In this document: positions 1-9,349 of the stretch, in pieces | How positions within the stretch are numbered: the first letter of the stretch is position 1 | Layout: every line of letters begins with the position of its first letter | Origin: Alloiococcus otitis ATCC 51267 | GTDB lineage: Bacteria > Bacillota > Bacilli > Lactobacillales > Carnobacteriaceae_A | Length of the DNA: 64,000 nucleotides | Direction of reading: 5' to 3' | NCBI RefSeq assembly: GCF_000315445.1 | Contig: NZ_JH992960.1 | Location: 1 to 64,000, forward strand | Program-made: the position numbers and the translations under genes | Notes under the pieces: model-generated | Seen by the model: the letters and a program-made list of their open reading frames with translations, nothing else | Databases searched by the model: none | Told to the model about the DNA's origin: nothing

Positions 1-1506
<1,506 letters not shown>

Positions 1507-1577
1507 CGCAAGTGAGTAAGTGAGATTTCGGTGGCGTTGACGGTTCAACTAGTCAGTTTTGAGAGAACAAGGCCGGA

Positions 1578-1695
1578 TGTGTGGTGATGATGGCCAGAAG
1601 GACCCACCTGTTCCCATGCCGAACACAGTCGTTAAGCTTCTGAGCGCCGAGGATAATGCAGGGTTTCCCTGTGTGAAAGCCGGACGTTGCCACGC
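1578..1695 (+). rRNA. 5S ribosomal RNA
   Basis: The sequence contains the 5S hallmark CCCATGCCGAACACAG and starts 72 bases after the 23S end. Ends are set by the terminal stem GTGTGG (1579-1584) with CCACGC (1690-1695). Exact termini could be off by one or two bases. Confidence 0.95.
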
Positions 1696-1729
1696 TTTCC
1701 TTTTCTTTTATCATTAACATTTTGATGAT

Positions 1730-1801
1730 TCCGCAATAGCTCAGTGGTAGAGCGCGCGACTGTTAATCGCGTTGTCGTAGGTTCGAATCCTACTTGCGGA
1801 G
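1730..1801 (+). tRNA. tRNA-Asn (GTT)
   Basis: A cloverleaf can be drawn: acceptor TCCGCAA pairs with TTGCGGA, the T arm carries GGTTCGAATCC, and the anticodon loop CTGTTAA gives anticodon GTT. It lies directly behind the 5S gene, as is common in Firmicutes rrn operons. No CCA is encoded. Confidence 0.95.
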
Positions 1802-1882
1802 CTTTTTCTTTCCAGGGAATAGTCCTAACAGGTTAAATCGGATAAAAGTAAAGGATTTGTAAAATATATTTATATAAACTTC

Positions 1883-1910
1883 TTGAATTGACTTTGGAAT
1901 TTGGTATAAT
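1883..1910 (+). promoter_or_regulatory. Promoter for tRNA-Thr
   Basis: TTGAAT (1883-1888), a 16-base spacer and an extended -10 TGGTATAAT (1902-1910) stand 26 bases upstream of the tRNA-Thr gene. The extended -10 matches the consensus exactly. Confidence 0.7.
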
Positions 1911-1935
1911 AAATTTTGTTGAACTTTCTAAATAT

Positions 1936-2008
1936 GCCGCTTTAGCTCAGTAGGTAGAGCGCATCCATGGTAAGGATGAGGTCGCCAGTTCAATCCTGGC
2001 AAGTGGCT
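1936..2008 (+). tRNA. tRNA-Thr (GGT)
   Basis: Acceptor GCCGCTT pairs with AAGTGGC (2001-2007). The anticodon stem CATCC/GGATG encloses loop ATGGTAA, giving anticodon GGT. The T arm has GTTCAATCC. The gene has its own strong promoter, so it is probably transcribed separately from the rrn operon as well as by readthrough. Confidence 0.94.
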
Positions 2009-2037
2009 GTCTGACAACCTATAAGAAGTGGTTGTAT

Positions 2038-2085
2038 AACCCACAAGCGTTGGTATAATAGCGTTTGTGGGTTTTCTTTTTCTAA
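2038..2085 (+). terminator. Rho-independent terminator after tRNA-Thr
   Basis: AACCCACAAGCG pairs with CGTTTGTGGGTT around an 11-base loop and is followed by a T-rich run (TTTTCTTTTTCT). It closes the rRNA/tRNA unit. Confidence 0.85.
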
Positions 2086-2238
2086 AGAAAGAACTAGAAA
2101 GCAGTAGAATGAAATATTTTTTGCAATGATTTTGCAGTAATAAATTACTCCTCCTAAAACCACCAATTATTTATTTTTGTTTGAAATCTACAATTTAGAT
2201 CAAAGATGTAAAATTATTGTAAATATTCAAAAAAGCAA

Positions 2239-2266
2239 TTGATTTTTTTAGACAATCATCTATAAT
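2239..2266 (+). promoter_or_regulatory. Promoter for the 2354 secreted-peptide gene
   Basis: TTGATT (2239-2244), a 16-base spacer and a perfect TATAAT (2261-2266) lie 88 bases upstream of the ATG. The surrounding 2100-2350 stretch is very AT rich and holds no other gene that I can see. Confidence 0.6.
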
Positions 2267-2353
2267 TTTCTTATCCATAAAATTTTGTTATTTAGAAAAT
2301 GTGTACTACTCAGTTCTCATTGGTATTTAGTCATATTAAAGAAGGAGAGTATC

Positions 2354-2688
2354 ATGAAAAATAAAGTTAAAAATTTGCAGGTGCTGTTTTAGTCGCTCTA
2401 TTACTCGGTGGAAATTCGATTACAGTTTTTGCAGCTCCACAGGTGTTTGGTAATAAATATAGTGGAGCATCTACTGAAGAGGTTTTGCAAATTAGATATG
2501 ATGGGGCTGCATGGAATTACAAACAGTCACCTTATAAGAGTACTTCATTTAGATATACTCGAAATGGTAAAGTATTATTACAAAGAACTGCTTTTAATGG
2601 AAAAGTAACTGGTTCAGTGTGGGATGACATTCGGTGGGGTAGCAAATTTACAACAAAATTTTCTTGGTGGCGTGGACCTCGAAAATAA
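2354..2688 (+). pseudogene. Frame-disrupted secreted bacteriocin-like peptide gene
   Basis: ATG at 2354 follows GAAGGAGAG, but the frame stops after 12 codons at TAG (2390-2392). Adding one A to the AAAAA run near 2369-2373 restores a good signal peptide (MKNKVKKFAGAVLV..., cleavage after VFA, mature start APQVFGNKY). The frame then runs to TAA at 2686-2688. The mature part, about 84 residues, is small, basic and rich in Trp, Tyr and Arg. Further single-base shifts near 2680 and 2712 would extend it, so the 3' end may also be damaged. It is followed at once by an ABC permease and ATPase, the layout of a bacteriocin export/immunity locus. I do not recognise the family; similarity to lactococcin 972 is only in size, export signal and neighbourhood. 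Confidence 0.5.
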
Positions 2689-2758
2689 TATGGTGGAATG
2701 ATGTTGCTACTAGGGGAGCCATACAAAATTTAATGTTGGTGACATGAAGAGGTGATTT

Positions 2759-3199
2759 ATGAAAGGCTCTCTTTTTCGCTATGGCGACTTAATAGAAGCT
2801 GGCTTAGTCTTTTTTACCTGCCTGATAGTGACGGTCATTTTTGCTTTTCTGGATCAAAATTTTCAAGGTGAAGCAAGCTATCTGGCTGAATTTGTCTTCA
2901 GTATTTTAGAACACCAAGAAACAGTTGCCTTAGCCCTAACCCTCTTAGCCCTTATCTTCATTTACCAATTTATTAAACGGCGGCAGCTTGAAGTCCGCCT
3001 CCGCTTCTTAGTTGGGGCGAGAATAAATATGATCCGTTTGGGCTATCTTTGCCTCTTGCTGGCTTCCTTATTCACGGCCTTCTTTCTAACTATCTGCCTA
3101 GGACTCCTATTAAGTCTTAGCCTTCAGCTTACTATCGAAGTCTTTTTATTCCTATTAGTATACTGCCTTGTCAGCATGATTTGGGTGAGAATCGATTGA
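2759..3199 (+). CDS. Small integral membrane protein of the ABC locus
   Basis: This 146-residue protein is almost entirely hydrophobic. Four probable membrane segments lie at roughly residues 14-34, 53-71, 91-113 and 120-142, with a short basic loop (KRRQLEVRLR) near residue 75. An AGAGGTGATTT site precedes the ATG. Its stop codon overlaps the TTG start of the next gene (ATTGA), so the two are surely translated together. No conserved domain is recognisable. From position it is probably a subunit of the ABC exporter or an immunity factor, perhaps a detached part of the large single membrane protein found in lactococcin-972 loci. That function is inference. Confidence 0.7.
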   Translation: MKGSLFRYGDLIEAGLVFFTCLIVTVIFAFLDQNFQGEASYLAEFVFSILEHQETVALALTLLALIFIYQFIKRRQLEVRLRFLVGARINMIRLGYLCLLLASLFTAFFLTICLGLLLSLSLQLTIEVFLFLLVYCLVSMIWVRID

Positions 3200-4413
3200 A
3201 AACTTTAATATTTTTTATCAAGGATGTTTTTTTGAAGCGCTGGCTCCCCCTTCTGGGTTTCCTTATTGTCCTCTTTATGGCCAACTTGCTCTTATTTACA
3301 GGAGTCCGGTCACTTATATCCACCTACCAAGGCTTTCGTGAAAATGCATTTTTGCTTCAAGATGGTATTTTTATTAGCAATATAGACCCTGAGAAAAATG
3401 CCCAGGTGGATTATGACCAGATTGATCTTGACCAAACTCAAAAGGTCTATGACTACTTAGAAGACCATACCCATTACGGGATTGAAATGTTTGGTTATAC
3501 CACTGACCTAGCCAACCAGGATGAGATGGATGTCTTGGTCAATTATGTCAACCAGTTAGGCTTTCAATTAAGACCACTTCCAATCGCTGAGGGAGAAAGT
3601 TTAAATTTTGAGGATGGAAATCCTAAAGGGGTCTTGGTTGGTGCTGGTCTGGCCCAGGATTACCCGATTGGTTGTCATTTTGACTTTGACAACCCTGTGA
3701 CTGGTCAGAGGGAAGAAGTATTTACCGTAGGGATCTTAGAGACCAATGCTTACCGGTCAAACCTTTACGCTTTAAATTCTAAAAATTACTTCAACTATAC
3801 AGTTTTTTATCCCCTAACCCCTAACTTTATCCAGTCATCAACAAAAGACCTTCAGGTGAACGCCCTCAATGACCTCATCCTAACCCAGTCATCCAGAAAA
3901 GAGGCTGACCAGGTGAAAGATTTGATAAAGGCAACAACCGGGCTTAGTTATAATTTTTTTAGTCAAGCTCGTAATACCGCCTACTTCCAGGACTATTATA
4001 GCCAATCGATTGCCTTTATTTTGGGCTTAACTTTACTCGTGATGATTCTTGCCATCTTTTTGGCCATCTGGATTAATTCGGTTAGTATCCGCCTAGCGAT
4101 AAGGGATATGACCCTCCATATGCTGGTAGGCTTGACCTACCATAGACTCCGCCTCATCCTCTACCAGTTCTATGGTATCTTGTTAGCCATCGTCATGCTA
4201 GTTCTAACCTTATTCACTTCTTACAATCGCTATACGACGATCTTCCGCAAAGATGCTATCTTTGCCAGTTTAGGCTTTCTCCGCCTGGTTGATATAGACT
4301 GGGCTGCCTTAGGAATTGTATTGCTGGTTAACCTCCTCTGCCTGCCCGTGATTGTGGAAGTCATGATGGCTAAAATCAAGCGGAAGTCAATCTCTTTGGG
4401 GGTGTTCGAATGA
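3196..4413 (+). CDS. FtsX/MacB-like ABC transporter permease
   Basis: This 405-residue protein starts at TTG 3196, preceded by GGGTGAG and overlapping the upstream stop. Topology: one membrane helix near residues 15-37, a large extracytoplasmic domain of about 215 residues, then three helices near residues 268-295, 313-340 and 369-392. One N-terminal helix, a big external domain and three C-terminal helices is the MacB/FtsX plan. The ATPase gene follows with a 4-base overlap. I infer export of, or resistance to, the peptide encoded at 2354. It is not a Bce-type permease, which would have ten helices. Confidence 0.75.
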   Translation: MKTLIFFIKDVFLKRWLPLLGFLIVLFMANLLLFTGVRSLISTYQGFRENAFLLQDGIFISNIDPEKNAQVDYDQIDLDQTQKVYDYLEDHTHYGIEMFGYTTDLANQDEMDVLVNYVNQLGFQLRPLPIAEGESLNFEDGNPKGVLVGAGLAQDYPIGCHFDFDNPVTGQREEVFTVGILETNAYRSNLYALNSKNYFNYTVFYPLTPNFIQSSTKDLQVNALNDLILTQSSRKEADQVKDLIKATTGLSYNFFSQARNTAYFQDYYSQSIAFILGLTLLVMILAIFLAIWINSVSIRLAIRDMTLHMLVGLTYHRLRLILYQFYGILLAIVMLVLTLFTSYNRYTTIFRKDAIFASLGFLRLVDIDWAALGIVLLVNLLCLPVIVEVMMAKIKRKSISLGVFE

Positions 4414-5057
4414 CACAGTTAATTGAACTTAGCCTAAAGCAAAAGCGTTTTAAGAAAAATAAACGAGTCATTTTAAAGGATTTTCAACTTTCTGTTTCAG
4501 CTGGGGACAGTATAGCGGTCATGGGAGAATCTGGTATTGGCAAAACTTCCCTCCTGAATATACTAGGCCTGATCGACCAGGATTATGAAGGGAGTTATAA
4601 ACTCTTCGGTCGGTCAGCCAAGGCCTATTCTGCCAAAGACCAGGCTCAGATGCGAAACAACCGTATTGGCTTTATCCTCCAAGAAAATGCCCTCATTCCC
4701 TCGCTTTCAATCAAGGATAACATCTGTCTGCCTTGGCTTTACTGTCCGAAAGACAAGCAGGACCAGGTATTTTTTGACGAGTTGATCAGGCGTTTGAAGC
4801 TTGATGACCTTCTCAGTCAAAAACCTGGCGAATGTTCGGGAGGTCAGCGGGCCCGGGCCGTTATTGGACGAGCGGTCTTGATGAAGCCGGACCTCATCTT
4901 GGCAGATGAGCCAACTGCCTCCTTAGATGAGGAAAACAGACAAGAAGTTTTAGCCATCTTAAAGGATTTAAACAGGGACTTTAAGGCAAGCCTCATTACC
5001 GTTACCCATGATCACGCAGTCGCACAAAACCACCGTAAAATTTTAAGGATGGTGTAA
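4410..5057 (+). CDS. ABC transporter ATP-binding protein
   Basis: This 215-residue ATPase has Walker A GESGIGKTS near residue 38, the signature CSGGQRARA near residue 142, Walker B LILADEPTASLD and the switch histidine in THDH near the end. Size and motifs fit the LolD/MacB family that pairs with FtsX-like permeases. ATG 4410 overlaps the permease stop by 4 bases. It should energise the permease encoded at 3196. It resembles the bacteriocin-export ATPase group, but I cannot fix the substrate. Confidence 0.9.
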   Translation: MTQLIELSLKQKRFKKNKRVILKDFQLSVSAGDSIAVMGESGIGKTSLLNILGLIDQDYEGSYKLFGRSAKAYSAKDQAQMRNNRIGFILQENALIPSLSIKDNICLPWLYCPKDKQDQVFFDELIRRLKLDDLLSQKPGECSGGQRARAVIGRAVLMKPDLILADEPTASLDEENRQEVLAILKDLNRDFKASLITVTHDHAVAQNHRKILRMV

Positions 5058-5058
5058 A

Positions 5059-5214
5059 ATGGGATTTATCGTCATGGTTTTTTCATTTCTTTTTGGAATG
5101 GCTTTTGTCGCTTTCAGTATTCATTTTTACAGGGAAAACCAGAATAACTTCTACTTGCTTTTGACCTTGCTGGGAATTTTGCTTATTCTTTTTGCTGTTT
5201 ACCTAGCTGTCTAA
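5059..5214 (+). CDS. 51-residue membrane peptide at the end of the ABC operon
   Basis: A short frame of 51 codons starts one base after the ATPase stop, with an AAGGATGG ribosome binding site inside the end of that gene. It encodes two hydrophobic helices (residues about 3-21 and 31-50) joined by the polar link FYRENQNN. Tight spacing, a ribosome binding site and a terminator right after it (5289-5326) argue that it is real. Small two-helix proteins at the end of bacteriocin operons are often immunity proteins; here that is only a suggestion. Confidence 0.6.
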   Translation: MGFIVMVFSFLFGMAFVAFSIHFYRENQNNFYLLLTLLGILLILFAVYLAV

Positions 5215-5288
5215 GTCTTTGTCTGCAAATTATTGACCTAGTTTTAAGCATAACATGCCAACCATTCAATCCATCTCATTTGATAGAT

Positions 5289-5326
5289 CCTAGACCTTTT
5301 TAGGGAGGTTTAGGGTCTTTCTTTTT
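5289..5326 (+). terminator. Terminator of the 2354-5214 locus
   Basis: CCTAGACC pairs with GGTTTAGG around a 10-base loop, followed by GGTCTTTCTTTTT. Confidence 0.75.
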
Positions 5327-5397
5327 GTCATTTTTCCCCAACAGAGCCAGTAGACCAAGCAAATGAGAAATCCTTATCATTTAGCCTGTTAACTTTT

Positions 5398-5428
5398 TAA
5401 AATATATTTTATAGACACTTGTTATAAT
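5398..5428 (+). promoter_or_regulatory. arcB promoter with palindrome in the -35 area
   Basis: An extended -10 (TGTTATAAT, 5420-5428) lacks a good -35. Instead the perfect palindrome TAAAATATATTTTA (5398-5411) lies about 12 bases upstream, where an activator would sit. An ArgR, ArcR or CRP/FNR-type regulator is possible, but the sequence does not choose between them. The 126-base leader can fold hairpins at about 5437-5470 and 5490-5521 without a T run. Confidence 0.5.
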
Positions 5429-5560
5429 CAAAAAGGACTTGGGAGGAGCGATTGGAAAAAGTCCCCCAAGAATGGACCTAGGATGTAACCAGGAGCTAAG
5501 CTTTAACTATAGCCTAGCCCCTAATTGACTGAAGGCATGTAGAAGTAAAGGAGAATGATG

Positions 5561-6565
5561 ATGTTTCAAGGAAGAAGTTTATTAAAAGAAGTTGACTTTA
5601 CACCAGCAGAAATTGAATACCTGATTGACTTTGCCATCCACTTGAAAGACTTGAAAAAACGACATATTCCCCATGAATACCTAAAAGGGCAAAATATTGC
5701 CTTACTGTTCGAAAAATCTTCAACCCGGACCCGGTCAGCCTTTACGGTTGCTTGTAATGATTTAGGAGCCAATCCAGAATTCTTGGGTGCCAACGATATT
5801 CAATTAGGCAAGAAAGAATCCGTTGAAGACTCAGCCAAGGTCTTTGGTTCCATGTTTGATGGGATTGAATTCCGCGGTTTTAAACAAGAAGACGTGGAGA
5901 GCTTGGCTAAATACTCTGGTGTGCCCGTTTGGAATGGCTTGACCGATGAATGGCACCCAACCCAGATGATTGCTGACTTTATGACCATTAAAGAAGAGTT
6001 TGGTGAATTGAAGGGCAAAAAATTAGTTTACTGTGGTGATGGTCGGAACAACATGGCCAACTCCCTAGTGGTAACTGGGTCTATGCTTGGTGTGGATGTC
6101 ACCATTGCTTCTCCAGAGGAACTCTTCCCCAAACAATCTGTGATTGATTATGCTGAAAAATTTGCGGCAGAGTCGGGCTCCACAGTGACCGTTACTGCCG
6201 ACATTAAAGCAGCAGTGAAAGATGCAGATGTCCTCTATACGGATGTTTGGGTCTCAATGGGGGAAGAGGACCAATTTGAAGAACGGATTAACCTGCTCCA
6301 ACCTTACCAGGTTAACAAAGACCTCACTGATCTGATTGAAGGGGACTACATCTTCATGCACTGCTTGCCAGCTTTCCACGATCAAGATACCCGGATTGGT
6401 CGCCAGATAGCTGATCAACATGGGATTAAAGAAATGGAAGTTACCGATGAAGTCTTCCGCGACAGCAAACATGCGAGACAGTTTACAGAAGCGGAAAACC
6501 GGATGCACTCTATCAAGGCGATTATGGCAGCTACCAACGGCAACCTGTTTATTCCTAAAGTATAA
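5561..6565 (+). CDS. arcB: Ornithine carbamoyltransferase, catabolic type
   Basis: This 334-residue enzyme transfers a carbamoyl group between ornithine and citrulline; in the arginine deiminase pathway it releases carbamoyl phosphate. Visible motifs are the carbamoyl-phosphate loop SSTRTRSAF near residue 55, HPTQ near 134, the ornithine-binding VSMGEE loop and HCLPAFHD near 272. Three ATGs stand in a row from 5555. AAAGGAG ends at 5553, so only the third (5561) has normal spacing, which decides the start. Carbamate kinase follows 92 bases downstream, which points to the catabolic role. No arginine deiminase gene lies on either side. Putrescine carbamoyltransferase is the main alternative; the SMG loop favours ornithine. 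Confidence 0.9.
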   Translation: MFQGRSLLKEVDFTPAEIEYLIDFAIHLKDLKKRHIPHEYLKGQNIALLFEKSSTRTRSAFTVACNDLGANPEFLGANDIQLGKKESVEDSAKVFGSMFDGIEFRGFKQEDVESLAKYSGVPVWNGLTDEWHPTQMIADFMTIKEEFGELKGKKLVYCGDGRNNMANSLVVTGSMLGVDVTIASPEELFPKQSVIDYAEKFAAESGSTVTVTADIKAAVKDADVLYTDVWVSMGEEDQFEERINLLQPYQVNKDLTDLIEGDYIFMHCLPAFHDQDTRIGRQIADQHGIKEMEVTDEVFRDSKHARQFTEAENRMHSIKAIMAATNGNLFIPKV

Positions 6566-6657
6566 GTTTAGCTTTCATGAGAACTCGGCTTAGCTTCTTG
6601 CAAGCTACAGCAAGTAACTAGACTGAATACTTTATATTAGCGAAGGAGAGATGACTT

Positions 6658-7626
6658 ATGGCAAGGAAAAAAATTGTCGTTGCTCTCGGTGGCAATGCCA
6701 TCTTGACCGATGACCCCAGTGCACAAGGGCAAAAAGCAGCCCTCCAGTCGACAGCTCAACAGCTCGTTGCTTTAGTCCAAAGAGGGGACGACCTTGTGAT
6801 TACCCATGGCAATGGTCCCCAGGTTGGCAACCTCCTCTTGCAAAACTTAGCAGCAGATAGTGCCGACAATCCAGCCTTTGAACTGGATAGTTTGGTAGCT
6901 ATGACCCAAGGCTCAATCGGTTACTGGTTGCAAAATGCCATGCGGAATGAACTCAATCAATTGAGGCTGGACAAAGTGGTCTCCACGCTGGTCACCCAGG
7001 TATTGGTGGACAGAGATGACCCGGCCTTTCAAGACCCTAGTAAACCCATTGGCCCTTACTACACTGAAGACCAGGCGCAAGCAAAAATGGCCCAAAGCTC
7101 AGCTATCTTTAAAGAAGATGCTGGCCGGGGCTGGCGTAAGGTTGTCGCTTCACCGACTCCCCTAGCCATTAATGAAATTGAAACGATTCGAAAGCTAGTT
7201 GACGACCAACACATTGTGATTGCCTCTGGGGGAGGTGGGATTCCAGTTGTCCAAGGTCACGACCGAACCTTCCACGGTGTTGAAGCGGTTGTCGACAAGG
7301 ATGAGGCCTCCCAAAGTTTGGCTAGCGCCCTTGAAGCTGACCTTTTCCTGGTTTTAACCGGGGTCGACCATGTCTATATTAACTTTAACAAGGAAGACCA
7401 GGAAAGATTAGACCAGGTCAGCTATGCTGAACTGGAAAAACACATGGCTGATGGCCAATTTGCTGCAGGTAGCATGCAACCCAAGGTCCAAGCCTGCATG
7501 GACTTTGTCAAAGCAAATCCCAATAGTCAGGCAGTGATCACTTCCTTAGACAACTTGGAAAACTTCCTCAATGGTGGAAGTGGGACCCTAATCCAGTATG
7601 AAGCCAAAGAGTTTTTAGAAGCCTAA
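6658..7626 (+). CDS. arcC: Carbamate kinase
   Basis: This 322-residue amino-acid-kinase-fold enzyme makes ATP from carbamoyl phosphate and ADP, the last step of arginine or agmatine fermentation. It shows VVALGGNAIL at residue 7, ITHGNGPQVGNL near 49, ASGGGGIPV near 190 and the basic stretch AAGSMQPKV near 275, all typical of the family. AAGGAGAG precedes the ATG. It is cotranscribed with arcB and closed by the terminator at 7693-7730. Confidence 0.96.
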   Translation: MARKKIVVALGGNAILTDDPSAQGQKAALQSTAQQLVALVQRGDDLVITHGNGPQVGNLLLQNLAADSADNPAFELDSLVAMTQGSIGYWLQNAMRNELNQLRLDKVVSTLVTQVLVDRDDPAFQDPSKPIGPYYTEDQAQAKMAQSSAIFKEDAGRGWRKVVASPTPLAINEIETIRKLVDDQHIVIASGGGGIPVVQGHDRTFHGVEAVVDKDEASQSLASALEADLFLVLTGVDHVYINFNKEDQERLDQVSYAELEKHMADGQFAAGSMQPKVQACMDFVKANPNSQAVITSLDNLENFLNGGSGTLIQYEAKEFLEA

Positions 7627-7692
7627 TATGAAAACTTGGCATGGTCCATTAATTAGTTTTGGCCAGACCAACTATTGCCTAAAATGAGATTG

Positions 7693-7730
7693 AAAAGACC
7701 GCAAGCTCTCCTGCTTGCGGTCTTTTCTCT
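7693..7730 (+). terminator. Terminator after arcC
   Basis: AAAAGACCGCAAGC and GCTTGCGGTCTTTT form a perfect 14-bp stem around TCTCCT, followed by CTCT. Confidence 0.92.
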
Positions 7731-7842
7731 TGGTCCAAGCTTGCCTAGAAGTCATAAGGATAAAAAGTGCTTGAATTCCAGTTGAGGTCATGTCATCATA
7801 GTAAAGAGTGATAGGAATAAGATTTATTTGGAAAGTGGTGGC

Positions 7843-9252
7843 ATGTTGAAGCATTCAAAGGATAATACTCAAGGTAACCGGTCAAGACTGTATATCCTTG
7901 GAGGGTTCTTCGTCCTTGTCATTTTGGCCATTGTCTTTCACTACATTTGGAATGCTAACCAGGATGACCAAAGTCAAGACCAGCTGGCCGAGACAGAAGT
8001 AAGCCAAGCAGACCAGGAAGTTAGGGACCAAGAAGCTAGTGACAAAGGAACCACCCCTGAAGCTAGCAACCAAGAGAGAGACCAGGTAAGGGATGAAAAA
8101 ACAGAGCTTCGAATATCCCTGGTAGGGGATGTCATGGTCCATGGACCGCAGTTAGAGGCGGCCTATGATGAAGTAAGTGGCCAATACGATTTTGACCCGA
8201 CCTTTGCCCCCGTTGCCCCCCTGATTGAAGAGTCTGACCTAGCCCTGGCCAACTTGGAAACGACCTTGCCGGGAGAAGAATTTGGTTACACAGGCTACCC
8301 CCTCTTCGCAAGTCCAGATTCCCTGGTAGATGCCTTGCAAGAGTCCGGTTTTGATGGTTTGTTCACCGTCAATAACCACTGCCTAGATACAGGTGTCCAA
8401 GGCCTAGAGCGGACAGCCCAAGTCGTTGAAGACAAGGGGATGGATGCCATTGGGACCTTCCAGGATCCGGACCAAGCCCGGGTCCTCCACAAGGATATTG
8501 AAGGCATTAAAGTGGCCATCCTAGCCTATACCGAAATGGTCAACCCTTCCCAATTTACGACGGAATCGCCTGAAGACATGACTCCTTACCTGAATTTGCT
8601 AAGTGAAGACCAAATTTTAGCTGACCTAGACGAAGTAGAAGAGGATACGGACTTTACCTTGGCCTATGTCCACTGGGGCGAGGAGTACACTGATCAACCG
8701 ACTGCTAACCAAGTTCATTATGCCCAGTTTTTAGCCCAAGCTGGAGTTGATGCGGTCATCGGCAGTCACCCCCATGTCATCCAAGAAACAGAGGTCATTG
8801 AAGGAGACCAAGAGGAGACCTTTGTCCTCTATTCCATGGGCAACTTTGCTTCCAACCAGAGAGTGGAAGCCCTGGGTCAGGATTATGCAGCTACCGAGGA
8901 TGGGGTTATTGTTAGCTTAAACTTGGTCAAAGACCCCGAGACAGGGAAAGTAGACTTGGCTAGTGTAGACTACGATCCGACTTGGGTCTGGCGCTATGAG
9001 GAGGGTGACCAGTATGCCTACCGGGTCTTGCCGATTGAGTCAACCTTAGAAGAAGACTTACCGCAGGATGTGGTCAGCCGGATGGAAGCTTCCTACCGAA
9101 GAAGCTTGGAAAGGTTGGAGCCCAAAGCCGACCAAAACAAGGAATCTGAAAGCCAGGTTAACCCAGATGACCCAGAAGCCGGTCAAGATACAGAAGACCA
9201 GTCTAGCCCAGACGATCAAGAAAGTGACCAAGAAATGGACCAAGTTGCCTAA
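7843..9252 (+). CDS. CapA-family (PGA/capsule-type) metallophosphatase-fold protein, membrane anchored
   Basis: This 469-residue protein has one N-terminal membrane anchor (about residues 18-36), an acidic Asp/Gln/Glu-rich linker to about residue 90, and then the CapA fold. Metal-ligand motifs visible in order are GDVMVHG, NLETTLPG, VNNHCLDTG, VHWGEE, GSHPHVIQ and YSMGNF. The C-terminus is another acidic, repetitive tail. The family includes PgsA/CapA of poly-gamma-glutamate synthesis, but pgsBC are not nearby, so a poly-glutamate role is not supported; cell-envelope phosphoesterase is the cautious reading. ATG 7843 is preferred over TTG 7828 because the GA-rich ribosome binding site lies between them. 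It stands alone between two terminators. Confidence 0.85.
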   Translation: MLKHSKDNTQGNRSRLYILGGFFVLVILAIVFHYIWNANQDDQSQDQLAETEVSQADQEVRDQEASDKGTTPEASNQERDQVRDEKTELRISLVGDVMVHGPQLEAAYDEVSGQYDFDPTFAPVAPLIEESDLALANLETTLPGEEFGYTGYPLFASPDSLVDALQESGFDGLFTVNNHCLDTGVQGLERTAQVVEDKGMDAIGTFQDPDQARVLHKDIEGIKVAILAYTEMVNPSQFTTESPEDMTPYLNLLSEDQILADLDEVEEDTDFTLAYVHWGEEYTDQPTANQVHYAQFLAQAGVDAVIGSHPHVIQETEVIEGDQEETFVLYSMGNFASNQRVEALGQDYAATEDGVIVSLNLVKDPETGKVDLASVDYDPTWVWRYEEGDQYAYRVLPIESTLEEDLPQDVVSRMEASYRRSLERLEPKADQNKESESQVNPDDPEAGQDTEDQSSPDDQESDQEMDQVA

Positions 9253-9255
9253 AGC

Positions 9256-9291
9256 AAACCAGGCCTAGTGGAAAGACTAGGCCTGGTTTTA
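9256..9291 (+). terminator. Terminator after the CapA-like gene
   Basis: AAACCAGGCCTAG pairs with CTAGGCCTGGTTT around TGGAAAGA and ends in TTTT. Confidence 0.9.
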
Positions 9292-9349
9292 CTTATACTT
9301 GCACTATCCTTTAACTGTTTCAGGAAAAGATAACATGCTCCATATTATC

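Noticed and set aside
2408-2608. Open frame at 2408-2608 overlapping the bacteriocin-like pseudogene
   Set aside because: It is the wrong frame of the same region; the frame with the signal peptide continues instead.
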